A stretch of DNA of 64,000 nt from Spiroplasma phoeniceum P40. GTDB taxonomy: Bacteria; Bacillota_I; Bacilli_A; Mycoplasmatales; Mycoplasmataceae. The position numbers and the translations under genes were made by a program. Positions within the stretch are counted from its first letter, which is position 1, and each line of letters begins with the position of its first letter. The stretch covers positions 1,612,001 to 1,676,000 of the forward strand of contig NZ_CP031088.1 of assembly GCF_003339775.1 (NCBI RefSeq), in the 5' to 3' direction. This document shows positions 42,899 through 55,548 of the stretch, one piece after another. The notes beneath the pieces are model-generated. The model saw nothing but the letters and a program-made list of their open reading frames with translations. It was not told where the DNA came from and ran no database searches.

Positions 42899-43882
42899 TT
42901 ACTTAATATTCTGTAAAAACATTTCTTTTGCACTTATTCAATTTAAACACGGTCGGAGTTTATCATTTATAACATTAACTACTCAATCAATTTGTTTTTG
43001 ACTAACATTATTAAAATCAGTGTCCTTAGGAAAGCGTTTTCTAAATTCACGGTTAATTCTTTCAATTAAGGGTTTTTGTTTTGGTGAACCAGGGTCACAA
43101 TAATAAACATTAGAACCAGTAATCTTTTCCATCTCTTCAAATTTACTAAATTCTTTACCTCTATCTGTTATTATTCCTTTAATTTTTCCAATTAAATTAT
43201 TACTTATAACAATATCTTTAAACTTTTCTACAACTTCATTAGCAGTATGATTTTCTAATTTCATAGCAAAGTATTTTTTACTTGATTGTTCTACTAAAAC
43301 TAAAACAGCAGATTTATGGTCTTTTCCAACAACTGTATCCGCTTCAAGTCATCCAACATTAGAAACTTTATTTTCAATATCTCAAATTGACTTAAATCTT
43401 TCATCTAATTTGCCACGATTATCAGGTCTTTTCTTTGTTCTATTTCTTCTACCACCATTTAATAAATTTTTCTTTAACAAACCCAAAAGACCTAAATAAA
43501 TTCATTTATACAATGTTTTTACACAAACGGGAAATTTAATCCCAAACTTTATTAAAAAACGCTGAATAATTTCTGCTGGTGAATCATGATAAGCATTAAA
43601 TCTCAGATGAATGAAATTTAATTGCTCTTCTGTAAATTCAGGTAGTTTTTTAATACATTTTTTACGCTTTTTATAATAATCTTTTTGTGCTTCTATTGCT
43701 ATATAATCTTCTATATTTTTAAATCGCTTAATTTCTCTTTTAACAGTATTCACACTGCGATTTGTTTGTCTTGCAATTTCAGATAAATTAAGCGTACCAT
43801 TTTTCTTTTTACAACTATCAGATAAAAATAAATCCTTAAATAAATTTCGTTCATCATATTTTAGATGTGTATAATCTTTCAT
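42899..43882 (-). CDS. IS30-family transposase, copy 2
   Basis: Identical in protein to 22566-23549, with the same HTH and DDE residues; element ends at 42734 and 44010. Transcription points into the early operon of copy 1. Confidence 0.93.
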
Positions 43883-44191
43883 ATATTCTGTCTCCAATCT
43901 TTTTAAAATTATTTATACACTATTTTTAAAAAACTATTGACAATTATTTTTAAAGTTATACAATTAATTTATAACAAGTTGCGAATATCTGTCTCTATAC
44001 TTGTTTTACAAAAAAAGACTTGAAAAAGTCTTTTTTTAATTGTAAAATAAACATAATAAAAATAATATTAAGTTCTTTAATACATTTTGCTAAGTTTTTA
44101 GTTCTTGATAAGTTTGATAGGTTTTTATACTCTTTTATTTAACCATATTGTTTAAATAATAGCAATTTTAATATGCAAAAAGGAGTAAAAA

Positions 44192-44530
44192 ATGGTAACT
44201 TTTAAGACTATTTCAAGTAAAACTAAGGCATTTTTGAAGAAAAAAGACACCAAATTAAGCAATAAAAGAGCATATTTATACTATTTAAAACTACCATTTG
44301 ATAATTGACAAGATGAAGTTGATACAAAAACCGCTTATTTTATTAAAAATACAATAAATCAATTAGAAATAGAATTGGAATTGGCTTTATTAAATGACAA
44401 ATATGGCGGGGGGAAGAAAATATATGTTGAGAAATATGTTAAAGATACAAATATAAATAATGCTAATATTGTTATTAATTTTGATAATGTTGATTTACCT
44501 AAAATAAATGAGGTGATTAAAGATGCTTAA
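44192..44530 (+). CDS. Candidate small terminase subunit, copy 2
   Basis: Identical to 23859-24197, 8-bp overlap with terL. The promoter (44105-44131) and terminator (44010-44037) upstream are also the same. Confidence 0.55.
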
Positions 44531-45986
44531 ACATTTTTTACATTTAGATGAAATTCCAAGATGATTTTATCAACAACATGTTCCTAATGCACCGTGAAAA
44601 GAAATATATAATCCTGCTGATGAATATAATGAAATAGGAAGTCGTTATAGTGCTAAAACTTTTATGATAAAAGATAATGTAGTTGGCAAATGCTGTGCTA
44701 TATCATTATTGGTTGGTAAGCCAATATTTATTATTGCTGTTATGAAAATGAATAAAGATATTAGAAATGGAGTATTTAAAAATATTCAAAATACTCTTAA
44801 TGATATGAATATTAATTATAAAGTTAATTTATCTGAGAATTCTTTTACATTAGATAATGGTACTTATATTATTTGTAAAGGTTTACATTCACAAACTAAA
44901 AGAGAAAAATTAAAAGCATTTGCTGATTTAAATAATTATGAATTTGCTATTGAATGAAGAGAAGAAGCAGACCAATTAACAAAAGATGATATGAGTGAAT
45001 TAAAATATGCTATTCGTGGTGCTAAAAGAAAATTTATTATTAATTCATCTAATCCTGAATCATTACACCGTTATATTATTAAATATTGTAATGAAATAAT
45101 GTTATTTAATGAACAAATATTATTATCTAAATATCCTGATCAAATAGGTAAATTTAAAATTAATTATTATGAAAAGAATAAAAAACTTACTAAAACAGTA
45201 ATAATACATTATTCTAGTTGAAGACTTAATCCTTATTTAGATGATAATGTAATTCTTGACCAATTAGAAACAGAAAAATTAGACCCAGTTAGAGCAAGAG
45301 TATGAAGTTGAGGATTACCTGGGCAAGTACAAGGTGCTGTTTTTGCTAGATATCTTAAATTTACTAAATTAACTTGAAATTTTGACAAAATATTAGGTGG
45401 TGTTGATTTTGCCCAAGCAGATAGTCCTAATGGACATAAAACAAGTGCTAGTTTATGAGTATATAATTCAACTTTAAAAAAAGTACATAAAATAGGTAAA
45501 TATACACATTCTAATGCAACAATGGAATATAAAGATACATTTGAACAAGCAAATGATATTATTCAATTTTATTTATCTAGTTTAAAAAATAGTACTATTT
45601 TTATTGAAAGTGGTTTAACTATTAATGTTGATTATGGTGCTGGTGGTAGAGCATTTATTGATGTTCTTAATAAAGAAAAAATAAAATATAGATATGGTAA
45701 ATTATTAAGATTTGAAGAAGTTGATAAAAGTATCTGGTCAGTTACTAATAGAGTTAATTCATTTATTGCAGCAATGATTAGTGATAAAATGACCCATGAT
45801 TTAATACTAGAAGAAAGTAATACTGAATATCCAATGATTCAATGAAAAGAAAAACCTAATGGTGGAAAAGAAGAAATAGTTGATTTATATGATGATGAAT
45901 TTGATGCTGATTATTATGCATTATCAGAATATATAAGAGAGATTGTTCAATCATCAACTAATAGATTAATAAGGGAGTATATTTAA
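44523..45986 (+). CDS. terL: Phage terminase large subunit, copy 2
   Basis: 487 residues, identical to 24190-25653, all ATPase and nuclease motifs intact. Confidence 0.9.
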
Positions 45987-45987
45987 A

Positions 45988-46173
45988 ATGTATATATATT
46001 TAATTGATATGGATAAAATTATTGGAAAATATAAAAAGAATGTTCCTAAAAATAATATTTTTGTTTATAAATATAAAAATGATTATAAAGTTTTAAAAGT
46101 AGATAAAGTAGAAAAAGACAGTAAGATATTAATTTGTCATCTTGCTAGATTAGGAGTAAATAAAAATGAATAA
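45988..46173 (+). CDS. Small phage protein between terL and portal, copy 2
   Basis: Identical to 25655-25840 (61 residues). Confidence 0.65.
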   Translation: MYIYLIDMDKIIGKYKKNVPKNNIFVYKYKNDYKVLKVDKVEKDSKILICHLARLGVNKNE

Positions 46174-47512
46174 TAATATAAATAATTGATTATCATTTAA
46201 TAATCGTGATTGAAAAATAAATGTGCCTTTAATTGTTGCACAAAGAAAAGTAAGAATGGAAATTGGGCGTGGTTTACTTTGTGATAGTGAAAATGAACAA
46301 GCATTAATACATTGACAAAATTGATATCATAAAAGAAAAATTTATGAAAAATTAATTAAAATGTCATGAACTAAATCATTATTAGGTGTTGCTGTTATGT
46401 TTATATATGAAACACATGATGGTGATTTAGATGTTATGTTAGGAACAGCATTATTTACTAATTTTGTATCAAAAATTAATGAAGAAGAGCAAGCAGCAGA
46501 TATTTGAATATTACCAAATCAAGATGATACTGGTTATATCTTTCATGTTGTTATTAATGATAAATATATTCAAATTGATTCATATCCTAATGATGAAAAT
46601 ACTCAAGCAGGTGCAACTACTGGAAAAATAGATAAAAGTTTAAGAATTGAAAAAAGAACTTATATTAATAAATTAGGTCGTTTTCCATTAATTCAAATTC
46701 CTAATTTTATTCGTGCTAATCAACAAGGTCAAGCATCAAGTACAATGTTAAATGCTTATCCCGATATTTACCCTACTATGTGATTAATTGAAGATTTACA
46801 AGATAATTTATTTATTAAAAAGAAAACAAGAAGATTTTCACGAGCAAGAGGTTATATTCAAGCAACAAGTGAAGAAATAGATAATGTAAAAAAGAATAAA
46901 AAATCTTGAAATGATTATGAAAGTGATTTTGTTATTCAAAATGTATTAAATAACTATGATGAAAAAGGTGGTGGATCAACTGTTAATTATACTCAAGGAC
47001 AATATAACTCAAATGATTATAATTTAGATACTGATCATATTTTAAAAAATGTTTTTCGTGGTATTGGTTTAAGTTGACAAGCAGATGAACAAGGAACTTA
47101 TACTAATCAAAATCAAACATTAATTATGCAAGCAGAAGATATTGAATCACAAGCAGTATGACAAGATTTTTTATTAGATTATTTATATCGTTTATTTGAT
47201 TGTTGATGAATATTTCATAAATATTGAATTGCTGAAAATAGTAATTGAGATAAAATTGAACGCCCCTATTCATTAAAATTTAAACCAGCAGGAATTATTG
47301 ACCAAATGCGTTTAGTTGATGTAAATAATACAAGAATAGAAAATGGTACTATGTCTCGTGCAAAATATATTCATATTGTTGATAGTATTCCTATGACATT
47401 TGCAATAAAAGAAGTTGAAAAAATTGATAAAGCACAATTAGAAACTAATTCTAAATTTGATTTAGAAAATGATAATACAGGTGGTATAAAAGATGAATTT
47501 AAACAAAAATAA
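46166..47512 (+). CDS. Phage portal protein, copy 2
   Basis: Identical to 25833-27179 (448 residues). Confidence 0.65.
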
Positions 47513-50472
47513 TAGTAAAGAATTAATACAAATTAATAATCAAGTATTATATACTGCAATGAGAATGGCATCTACTGATAGTAAAGTTATTAAGCGTAAA
47601 ATCCAAGAATTAGATAAATGATTTATTTTTCCTTTTGTAATTACTAATGGGGTTATTCCATTAACTACAAGTGGATATAAACCAATTAATAGTATTCCGC
47701 AAGATTATTCAGATTTTACTTTAGCAATTACTGGTAATGCTACTATTATTGCTCAATGAAAAAATGCTTTTAAATTAAAACAAGTTAATAAAGGAACAGA
47801 AGAAAAAAACTTTAAAGATGCTGATAATTTTTATACTAAAATTATTAATCCAATGCATTATCCTACTAATCGTGGTGATATGTATGAAGCATATTTACAA
47901 AATAGTACAAGTGGTGCATATTTTTCATCGCAAGGAACGCCTGACCCTATTTTTCAAGGTATTTCAACTCAAAGACAATATACTTTATTATCAACAGATA
48001 AACAATTTGGTCAAAATGATGAATTAAACCTTTATGTTGTTTTAAATAAAAATAATGAAAATATTGGTGGAGAAACTATTAATACTTATGAATATAATCA
48101 ATCTATTCAATGATTATATATTTCTAATATTACAGATTACTATGATCCTTTTGATAATAAAAAGTTTTTATTTCAAGAAATTACATTTAGTAGTGTTAAT
48201 GACCATTTATCTAAATCAGGTATGGCAATATGACAAAAAATACAACATGGTGCTATTGGTGAAGGTTATTTTTTCCCAAGAATTATTAATGGAATTGTTG
48301 ATTATGACCCAGTTTTAGCCGAAGATGTTGGTGTTAAATGAATTGATTTAAAAGTATTAGGTTTAACTGCTTTTAGTTCTTTAACTGTTATTGGTCGCCC
48401 TATTAAATCAGGACAAATTAATAAAAGAGTATATCAACCACGAGATTTATTATTTTCAGATGAATTAAGTGGAATGCCAGATACTTTATTAACTAATTCT
48501 AATCCTGCTAATGTTTTATATAATTTACAAGGATTAAAACCATCTAATCAAACTACTTATGGAGAATGAACTAATATTTTTAATGCATTAGCAGATCCAT
48601 TAGCAAAGAAAAATGCTGAAGGTGTATTAGGAAGTGATTTAATTGCTACTAGAGCAACAAATCCTAATAAAACACCTTTTTGAGATAGTGGATTACAATT
48701 TAAACCTAAAGGTGCTTATGATACGAAACAAATTCGTAAATTTATTTATCAAGACCCAGAATATAAAAAAGTCTCTTTTGGTGTTGCATCATTTGATTAT
48801 TCACAATTAAAATCTTCATCATTTCATGATATATTAAATGCTAATCGTTATACACATTCATCAATTTCATTATTACCTTGAGATGTTAATGAATTTACTA
48901 AATTTAGTCTTAATAATTTACCTATTGTTGGTAAAATAATTTCATTTTTTGATTTAGGTTTACCAGTTAAATTAATGAGTCAAAAAAATACGCAATTAAT
49001 ACCAAAAATAGCACAATTAAATGCTTTTATTGATTATTTAAGTTATGAAATTATTCAAAATAGTTTATGAAAAGATAATAGTGCTGGAAAAGGTAATATT
49101 CCTTATGATATGTTTCGTAATGAAACAGAAGACCAAGTTGGTGGTTTAATTGGAAGTAATTCATTAACATTTGGTTGTATGCTTAAATTAACTGATAAAA
49201 TCAAAACACATTATTATTCTGCAACTGGTCAAGATTTAGGTACAAAAGTTTATTCTACTATTGATTTAGGACAAAATAGAATTAATGTTAATGGTGGTAC
49301 TGATGAAATTGTAATATTATCACAAGATTTTCAAGCATTAGATAAAGATACACCATTAACTAATTTAGATAATAAATTAGATTTTAATCCAACTACTGAT
49401 GGAACATTAGAAAGTTATGTAATTGATTTAATTAATTTACAAACTATTGGTAAAACTAATTTTAAAATTACAACATATTCAGAAAATCCATTTACTTTAA
49501 ATGATAATATTACTGCATTTCAAAATTTTCAAGGTGAATGACAAACAATGGCAAAATTTATTAAACCAAATGGGAATGTACAAGCATGAAATAGTGTTAT
49601 TAAAACAAGTGCATTAGATTATGATTTATTAGAAGAAACAACATTTTTTTACCCTCAAGCAGTATTGCCACCAGACCCATTTACATATAAACCATATACT
49701 GTAAATATATTAGATGCTAATAGAAATTATCCATTAAAAACTAATATTACTGTAAATTCACACTGTATTAATCGTGGTAATTTATTTTTAGATAATTTAT
49801 ATACTTCTTATTATGAATTAGAAGTTGATTTAAAACAAATTAACCCAACAATTACTACTTTAGAACAATTTTTAAATGCTTATTCATCAATTCAATTTAA
49901 TAATCTTAATAATTTATATGTTTGGTGTATTGAACCAGATATAAAATATTTTATTTCTAATAGAAATGTTAATTTATTAGCTGGGAAAAATAGTTTGCAG
50001 CAATAATTTAGGTTTATTATCTAACGTAACTTTAAAAAAAGAAGGTTTATCACAACTTGACAATGTTAATTTTAATGGTAGTTTAATTTATGACCTTGCT
50101 AATATAAAAGAAAATAAGATGAAAACATTATTTACTGGTGAAACTACTAATACACCAAGTGAAGATTATAAAAGTATTTATTGGACTGAAAAAAATAGTG
50201 GTGTTTTTCAGTTTTTATTGAAAATTTCTGATATTTCTGATAATAAAGTTAAAGAAATATATTTACAGCATATTATACAAATGATATGAAATTAAAAATT
50301 AGATTTTTCAAAAAAATTGAAACCAGAATTAATATTTTTAGGTGGTGCTGGATATTGACCTTATTTTGGTAATGATAAAGATTTAACAATAGATATTAAT
50401 AATCACCTTGTTTTAGGTATTAGAAATAAAAGTATTAACCCTATTAGTATTACAGTTATTCCCAAAAGTTAG
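47493..50472 (+). pseudogene. Large virion protein, copy 2, frameshifted
   Basis: Same as 27160-30138 until an extra T in AATAGTTTGC (near 49995) creates a stop at 50004-50006, after about 837 residues. Further differences (A missing near 50268, T added near 50305) follow within 320 bp. The intact 992-residue version is in copy 1. Close clustering suggests a low-quality consensus patch. Confidence 0.75.
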
Positions 50473-50549
50473 GTTTTGATACTTGAATATATATATATAT
50501 ATATATATAATTGTGATTGTAAAAGGATTTAATGAAAGGAATTATAATA

Positions 50550-51077
50550 ATGAAAAAGATATTAAGTCTTTTAGGTACAATCACTTTAATTGGAACAAGT
50601 ACAACAAGTTTAGTTGCTTGTAATAAAACACAAGAATACACACCCGAAGAATTAAAAGAACTAAAAGAAAAGAATAAAATAGATACTACTAACCAAGAAA
50701 TTAAAGATAATTTAGAATGAATAGCAGCACAAGAAAAACCATTTAATTCTCAGGGAGATTATAAATATTATATAATTGTATGAAAAGGTGCAAAAAACGA
50801 TAATTGAACAATTAAAAAATATAAAAATATAGGTTATACTGAAAATAATACAATAAATGGTATTATTAGTTATACTAAAATTGACAAGTCATATAGTGGC
50901 GCATTTTTATATAGAAATGAATTTGATTTAGCTGCAAATAAAACAAGAGAACATGCGACTTGAATTGAAGATGATGGAACTTTTTTTAAATCAGTTTATT
51001 GCTGAAATGGTGAAGAACAAAAATTACCTAATTTAGTTATTGATGATAATGGTAATGTAAAAGTTAAGGGTGAATAA
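50550..51077 (+). CDS. Prophage lipoprotein, copy 2
   Basis: Identical to 30216-30743 (175 residues), with the same (AT)11 tract upstream. Confidence 0.8.
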
Positions 51078-51078
51078 G

Positions 51079-51324
51079 ATGGCAGTTATTAAAAAATCGT
51101 TAGATTGTGAGATGCCTGATTGTAAAGATAAGGTATTAGCAAAATTTAAAAAAGATGAAAATGATAATTTAGTTAGACAAATGCAGGGTGATTGACCTGT
51201 GCAGTTGTGTATTAATCATTTTAAAGAATTTCAACTAAAACTTAAAGAAACAATGGTATATATGGAAAAGCAAGATAAAGAATATAAAGATATGCTTAAT
51301 ACTATGATTGTTAAAAAGAATTAA
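51079..51324 (+). CDS. Small Cys/His protein, copy 2
   Basis: Identical to 30745-30990 (81 residues), followed by the same terminator hairpin. Confidence 0.65.
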
Positions 51325-51350
51325 AAAAGAGATTTAATATCTCTTTTTTT

Positions 51351-51430
51351 GTCGGGCAGCTTGCCTGCTCTCTAAGAACACACCAGCAATTTTGTTTCTA
51401 GAAGTATTTACCGACTAGACTCTGACCGAC
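51351..51430. ncRNA. Candidate structured RNA, copy 2
   Basis: Same sequence and pairings as 31017-31096. Confidence 0.4.
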
Positions 51431-51658
51431 AACAACGATAATCTTGTATATCATCATTATAAATAATTTTTGGAAATTTGCAAGAATATATTTTAATTTC
51501 ATGATTATTTAATAAGTCTAAATATTTATATATAAATATATTTGTTTGTAAATACCTTTATTACGTGTTTTAAGGGGTATATTAGCAATAAAATATATTA
51601 AGTTTAGATTTATATTTATGGAGAATTATGAAATTAAGTAAAAAAAACTCTAGTTAAA

Positions 51659-51749
51659 TGGCGGAACAGGAGAGATTTGAACTCTCACATCGGTTACCCG
51701 ACCTAACATCTTAGCAGGATGTCCTCTTGTCCAATTTGAGTACTGTTCC
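51659..51749 (-). tRNA. tRNA-Ser (GCU), copy 2
   Basis: Identical to 31324-31414, CCA encoded. The flanks differ by one base in an A-run and one in a T-run. Confidence 0.93.
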
Positions 51750-51962
51750 ATATGGAAATACTAAAAATGTCGTATTTTACAGCATTTCAATTTATTATAA
51801 CACTTTTATGTTATTTGTTTAGTATTTATATATAAAAAGTATTGTATTGGTAAAATAATAGTGTAAAATAAAGTTAATGGTTTAATCTTTTTCCATAAAA
51901 AGAGTCTTAACTATAATTTGTTAAAAGTGTTAATCCAACACTTAAATAAGGAGTGCAAAATA

Positions 51963-52457
51963 ATGGCAAATGTAGAAAAAATTAAAGAGATTTTAAATAT
52001 TGATGATGAAAAAGCACAAGCAGTTAATGAATTATTAGATGCTCAAGCAAAACAAATTCGTGAATCAATTAAAAATCGTGAAGATGTAGTTGAAAAAACA
52101 GATTGAGAAACTGTTAATGCTCAATTACAAGAATTAAAAAATAAAAGTAATTTATTAGAAAATGAATTATATTTACAAAATTTTACAGATAAAGATAAAA
52201 AAATTATTAGTTCATTAATTGATAATGAAAAATATAATGATTTATCTAAACAAGAAAGAATAAATAAAATAGCAGAAGAATATAATCTAAATCAAGTTGA
52301 TGGCACTGTTGATGGTGGATCAGTTATTGACCAAATGTTAAAAAGACAAGAAGAAATTAAATCTAATCGTTTAGAAGAAATTAAAAAAATGGTGCTAAAA
52401 CTGATGAAGATATTATTGAAATTGCTAAAAATTTACAATGACAATAAGGAGGATTAA
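51963..52457 (+). CDS. Scaffold protein candidate
   Basis: 164 residues as read. Highly charged and helical (EKIKEILNIDDEKAQAVNEL, LQELKNKSNLLENELYLQNF, KRQEEIKSNRLEEIKK), without Cys, directly ahead of the capsid gene: the usual place and look of a scaffold. After IKK at a run of seven A (52383-52389) the frame gives an odd basic, Leu-rich tail (MVLKLMKILLKLLK) ending TAA 52455-52457. Reading one base differently gives NGAKTDEDIIEIAKNLQWQ and TAA 52445-52447, far more like the rest. Both copies have seven A. Slippage there, or a shared lesion, is possible. AAGGAG precedes the ATG. Confidence 0.65.
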
Positions 52458-52460
52458 CCT

Positions 52461-53789
52461 ATGGCAAAAATAGGTGGAAAATCAAGTATTGCATTACCTA
52501 CTCTTTTTCAAATTGGTGGAAATAGTCCAACAGAAAAAGCAATTGGTGATGTTGCAGTTTTACAAATTAAAAAAATTTTAGAAGCAGATAGTCAATATAT
52601 TGACGCAACAGAAATGATGATGATGTCTGCTAAACAAATTTCAATGGCAGGTCCTTTTGAACAAGGGCAATATGTATTTCCTGAAAGAATGGTTTGAGGA
52701 AATGATTATGATACATCTGATGGTGCTGAACAACAATCAGTAGGAGTACGAAGAGCAGTCGTTATGATGGATCAAATGCTAACTTTTAAGTATGATGTTC
52801 CTTCATTTGATACTGTTCGTTTTATGGAATCACCTGTTGAAGTAAGAACTAATACAATTGGAGAATGAATGCGTACTATTACTCGTAATTGATATTCAAA
52901 TATGAATGCAATTTATTTACAAGGAGTTATTGATAGTTGTATTGCAACTGGTCAATATATTATATTACCAATTCCAACAGATGCAGATTCAGCACAACAA
53001 ACATTTTATAAAATTAATGATATTGCTATTAATTTAGTACAAAAAATAAATGCATTAATGTTTGGTACTTCAAAAGATGATTTAGTAGTACATGTAGCTA
53101 TGCCAGCATTTGCTCAATTTACAAAAGCATATACTAAAATCTTAGACCAAATTGCAGCAGATACATTAGCAACTGGTCAATTATGAAGAAAAATGATTGT
53201 TGGTGTTGATGTATTTGAAAGTTGATATTTAGGTCGCCAATTTAATAAAGGTAAAGAAACTGGAATTAATAAAGACTTAGATTTTAATTTAAACTTTTCA
53301 CAAACAGTTGGAGCATGAGGATTTATTGGACATAAAGAAGATTGTGCTATGCCACAAGGTTGAAAAAGTATTCAACAAGTAATTAATCAAAATACAGGTA
53401 ATCTTCGTTATATGGGGCGTGGAATTTTTTCATTACCAACATTTATGCGACAAATGCATTGATTATTTGTAACTGGAACTCCAACAAATAATGATATTAC
53501 TAATGCTCAAAATAAAAAAGGTTATACATTTGAGTTAGCACCTTGAATAAATTTAGTACCGCCAACACTACCTGCTTTATCAACAGTTATTACAACACCT
53601 AATTTAGGTCAAATTACAATGGTTGGTGATACACCAACAACAGCAGAATTAGAAACTGCTATTAAGACAAAAAATACTAATTATCAAACTGGAGATGCAA
53701 CATTCTCTAATATTACATCTACTGGCACATTAGCAACTGGAAATCCAAATAAATATAGTGGAACAGTTTCTTTAATTTATTCAAAGTAA
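52461..53789 (+). CDS. Major capsid protein candidate
   Basis: 442 residues with many TGA Trp. It follows the scaffold candidate with AGGAGG 10 bases before the ATG. N-terminal region MAKIGGKSSIALPTLFQIGG and helical EKAIGDVAVLQIKKILEADS, then long alpha/beta segments (YDVPSFDTVRFMESPVEVRT, MNAIYLQGVIDSCIATGQYI, DDLVVHVAMPAFAQFTKAYT) compatible with an HK97-fold coat protein. No motif proves it; order, size and likely high expression support it. It ends SLIYSK, TAA 53787-53789, directly followed by an open -1 frame. Confidence 0.68.
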
Positions 53790-54442
53790 GTAGTGCCGTA
53801 GATATTCACGATAAAATTAAAAATGTTGATAGTTTAACAAATGATGAAATAATTAAAGGAATTATTGTACCTCAAAAAGTATCAAGTGAAGATTTAAGAC
53901 CGCTTTTAAATGATAAAGTTTTAAAAGCAGTTAAAGCGGTTGATGCAAGTTTAACAGCAGATGATTATGATTGATGACCGTTATATTATCAAGGTGAACC
54001 ATCAAGTTATGATATTACTACAACAGATATTTATGTTGATATTTATATTGCTGGTAAAAATAATGCAACTGGTGTATCACAAGTTCAGTATTATAAAGTA
54101 CAAAAAGTAAATCAAATAAGTATTAAACAATTTAATAAAGATAATATTGGAACTTTAAAAACACCTTGATATAGTGATGTTCCTGATTTAACTAAAAAAG
54201 CAGATGTAATTACTGAAATGAATACTGGTTTTATTAAAGCAATTCAAAAACTTAATGCTGGTTTAACAACTTCAGATTATATTGTTAATATTTTAGATTA
54301 TGATCATTCAATATTTAATGATAGAGATGAGGGTAATTTTAGCAATAATGTTTCGGTACCATATAGTTTAATTGGTACAAATTGATTAACTGGTGAAACA
54401 ACAGGAATGGAAATTACAGTTCCTGCTGCTACTAAAAAATAA
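53786..54442 (+). CDS. Capsid -1-frame extension (no start codon of its own)
   Basis: An open frame of 218 residues beginning at the capsid stop: a -1 shift on TCA AAG TAA gives ...SKVSSAVDIHDKIKNVDSLT. The frame lacks any ATG, GTG or TTG for about 145 codons and has no ribosome site, yet coding quality is high (VKAVDASLTADDYDWWPLYY, FNDRDEGNFSNNVSVPYSLI). It looks like the C-terminus of a longer minor capsid protein of ~660 residues, as with phage T7 10A/10B. A lost base shared by both copies is the alternative. Confidence 0.6.
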
Positions 54443-54457
54443 AAAGGAGTGAAAATT

Positions 54458-54646
54458 ATGGCAAATACAATTAAACCAACTTTATTTGGAAATAATCAAA
54501 TAAAATCAATTAATAATTCAAATCAAGAATGGAGTTTGCAAAAAGTAAATAAATCAATTAAAGAACAAATGGAATTAACTTTAACAGTTGATAATGGTTC
54601 AAATAGTGGTTCTATTTCATCTAAAAAACCAACAAAAATTGACTAG
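54458..54646 (+). CDS. Small phage structural-region protein, copy 2
   Basis: Identical to 34127-34315 (62 residues). The GAAA-tetraloop hairpin follows at 54655-54674. Confidence 0.65.
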   Translation: MANTIKPTLFGNNQIKSINNSNQEWSLQKVNKSIKEQMELTLTVDNGSNSGSISSKKPTKID

Positions 54647-54678
54647 GAGGTAGGTAGGAAACTACCTTTTATTGTTTA

Positions 54679-55548
54679 ATGTTAAAATTAATTAGATTAT
54701 TAACTGCTGCTTTACAAGATACTAAAATTGGTGAATTATTAAAAGATGGTTTAAAAAAGTATGGCATTATTAAAAAAGAAACTTCTCAATTTAAAAAATT
54801 ATATAATTGAACAGACCCAAGGAACGTTTTACAATATTTAAAAAAGGCAACAAAACAAGAAATTAATTCTTTATTAGATAAAATAGAAAAAAGAAGTTTA
54901 GAACAAGGGAAAAATTTATTTAATGAGCAATATCAAGATTCAAAAGAATGAGTTAATATTCAATCTAGTTGAATTAAATATGGTAAGTTTGAAATGACAA
55001 ATAAAATTACTAATACGGGTAATGCTACGTTTTTATTTCAACCAAAGGTAAAAGTATATGGACCTTATACTTATCCTTCAATGCCGGCTGATGTTTGATT
55101 AGCAATAAAAAATGCTAATGCTAATGCTGGGACTTTATTTTGAAGAATTTGATTAAGAGTATGATTACCAAGTATGATTCGTAAACATGTTAAAGAAGGT
55201 TTAAAAAATAAAGGTATTTATTATGGCAAAATATCAAAAAACTTTATAAATGCAAAAGATATTAATGATTTAAGAAAATACATTAGAAAACTTGAACAAG
55301 GTTTTTATCGTAATATTGGTCATGATAAACGAAGAACTGTTAATCAAATTGGTACTTATAAGTGAAAACAAAATCAAGCACAACAATTTAGAAAAAAAAG
55401 AAGAGAATATTTATCACAATTTTCTAAAATAAATAAACCAATACAATTTGTTAATTTTACTAAAAAAACACAAAAAGTATTAAGAAATATTAAAATTGAA
55501 GGTAAAAAAATACAAAAAAATATTAAATATGTAAGGAGGGCTACATAA
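54679..55548 (+). CDS. Phage structural protein, basic C-terminus
   Basis: 289 residues, intact only here. N-terminal amphipathic part (MLKLIRLLTAALQDTKIGEL), a middle with FQPKVKVYGPYTYPSMPADV, a Trp-rich hydrophobic stretch (LFWRIWLRVWLPSMI) and a very basic C-terminus (FRKKRREYLSQFSKINKP). The stop overlaps the next start (TAATG). The basic region could bind DNA or RNA; a minor head or ejection protein is possible. Its own ribosome site is weak because GGAGGT is buried in the upstream hairpin. Confidence 0.6.
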
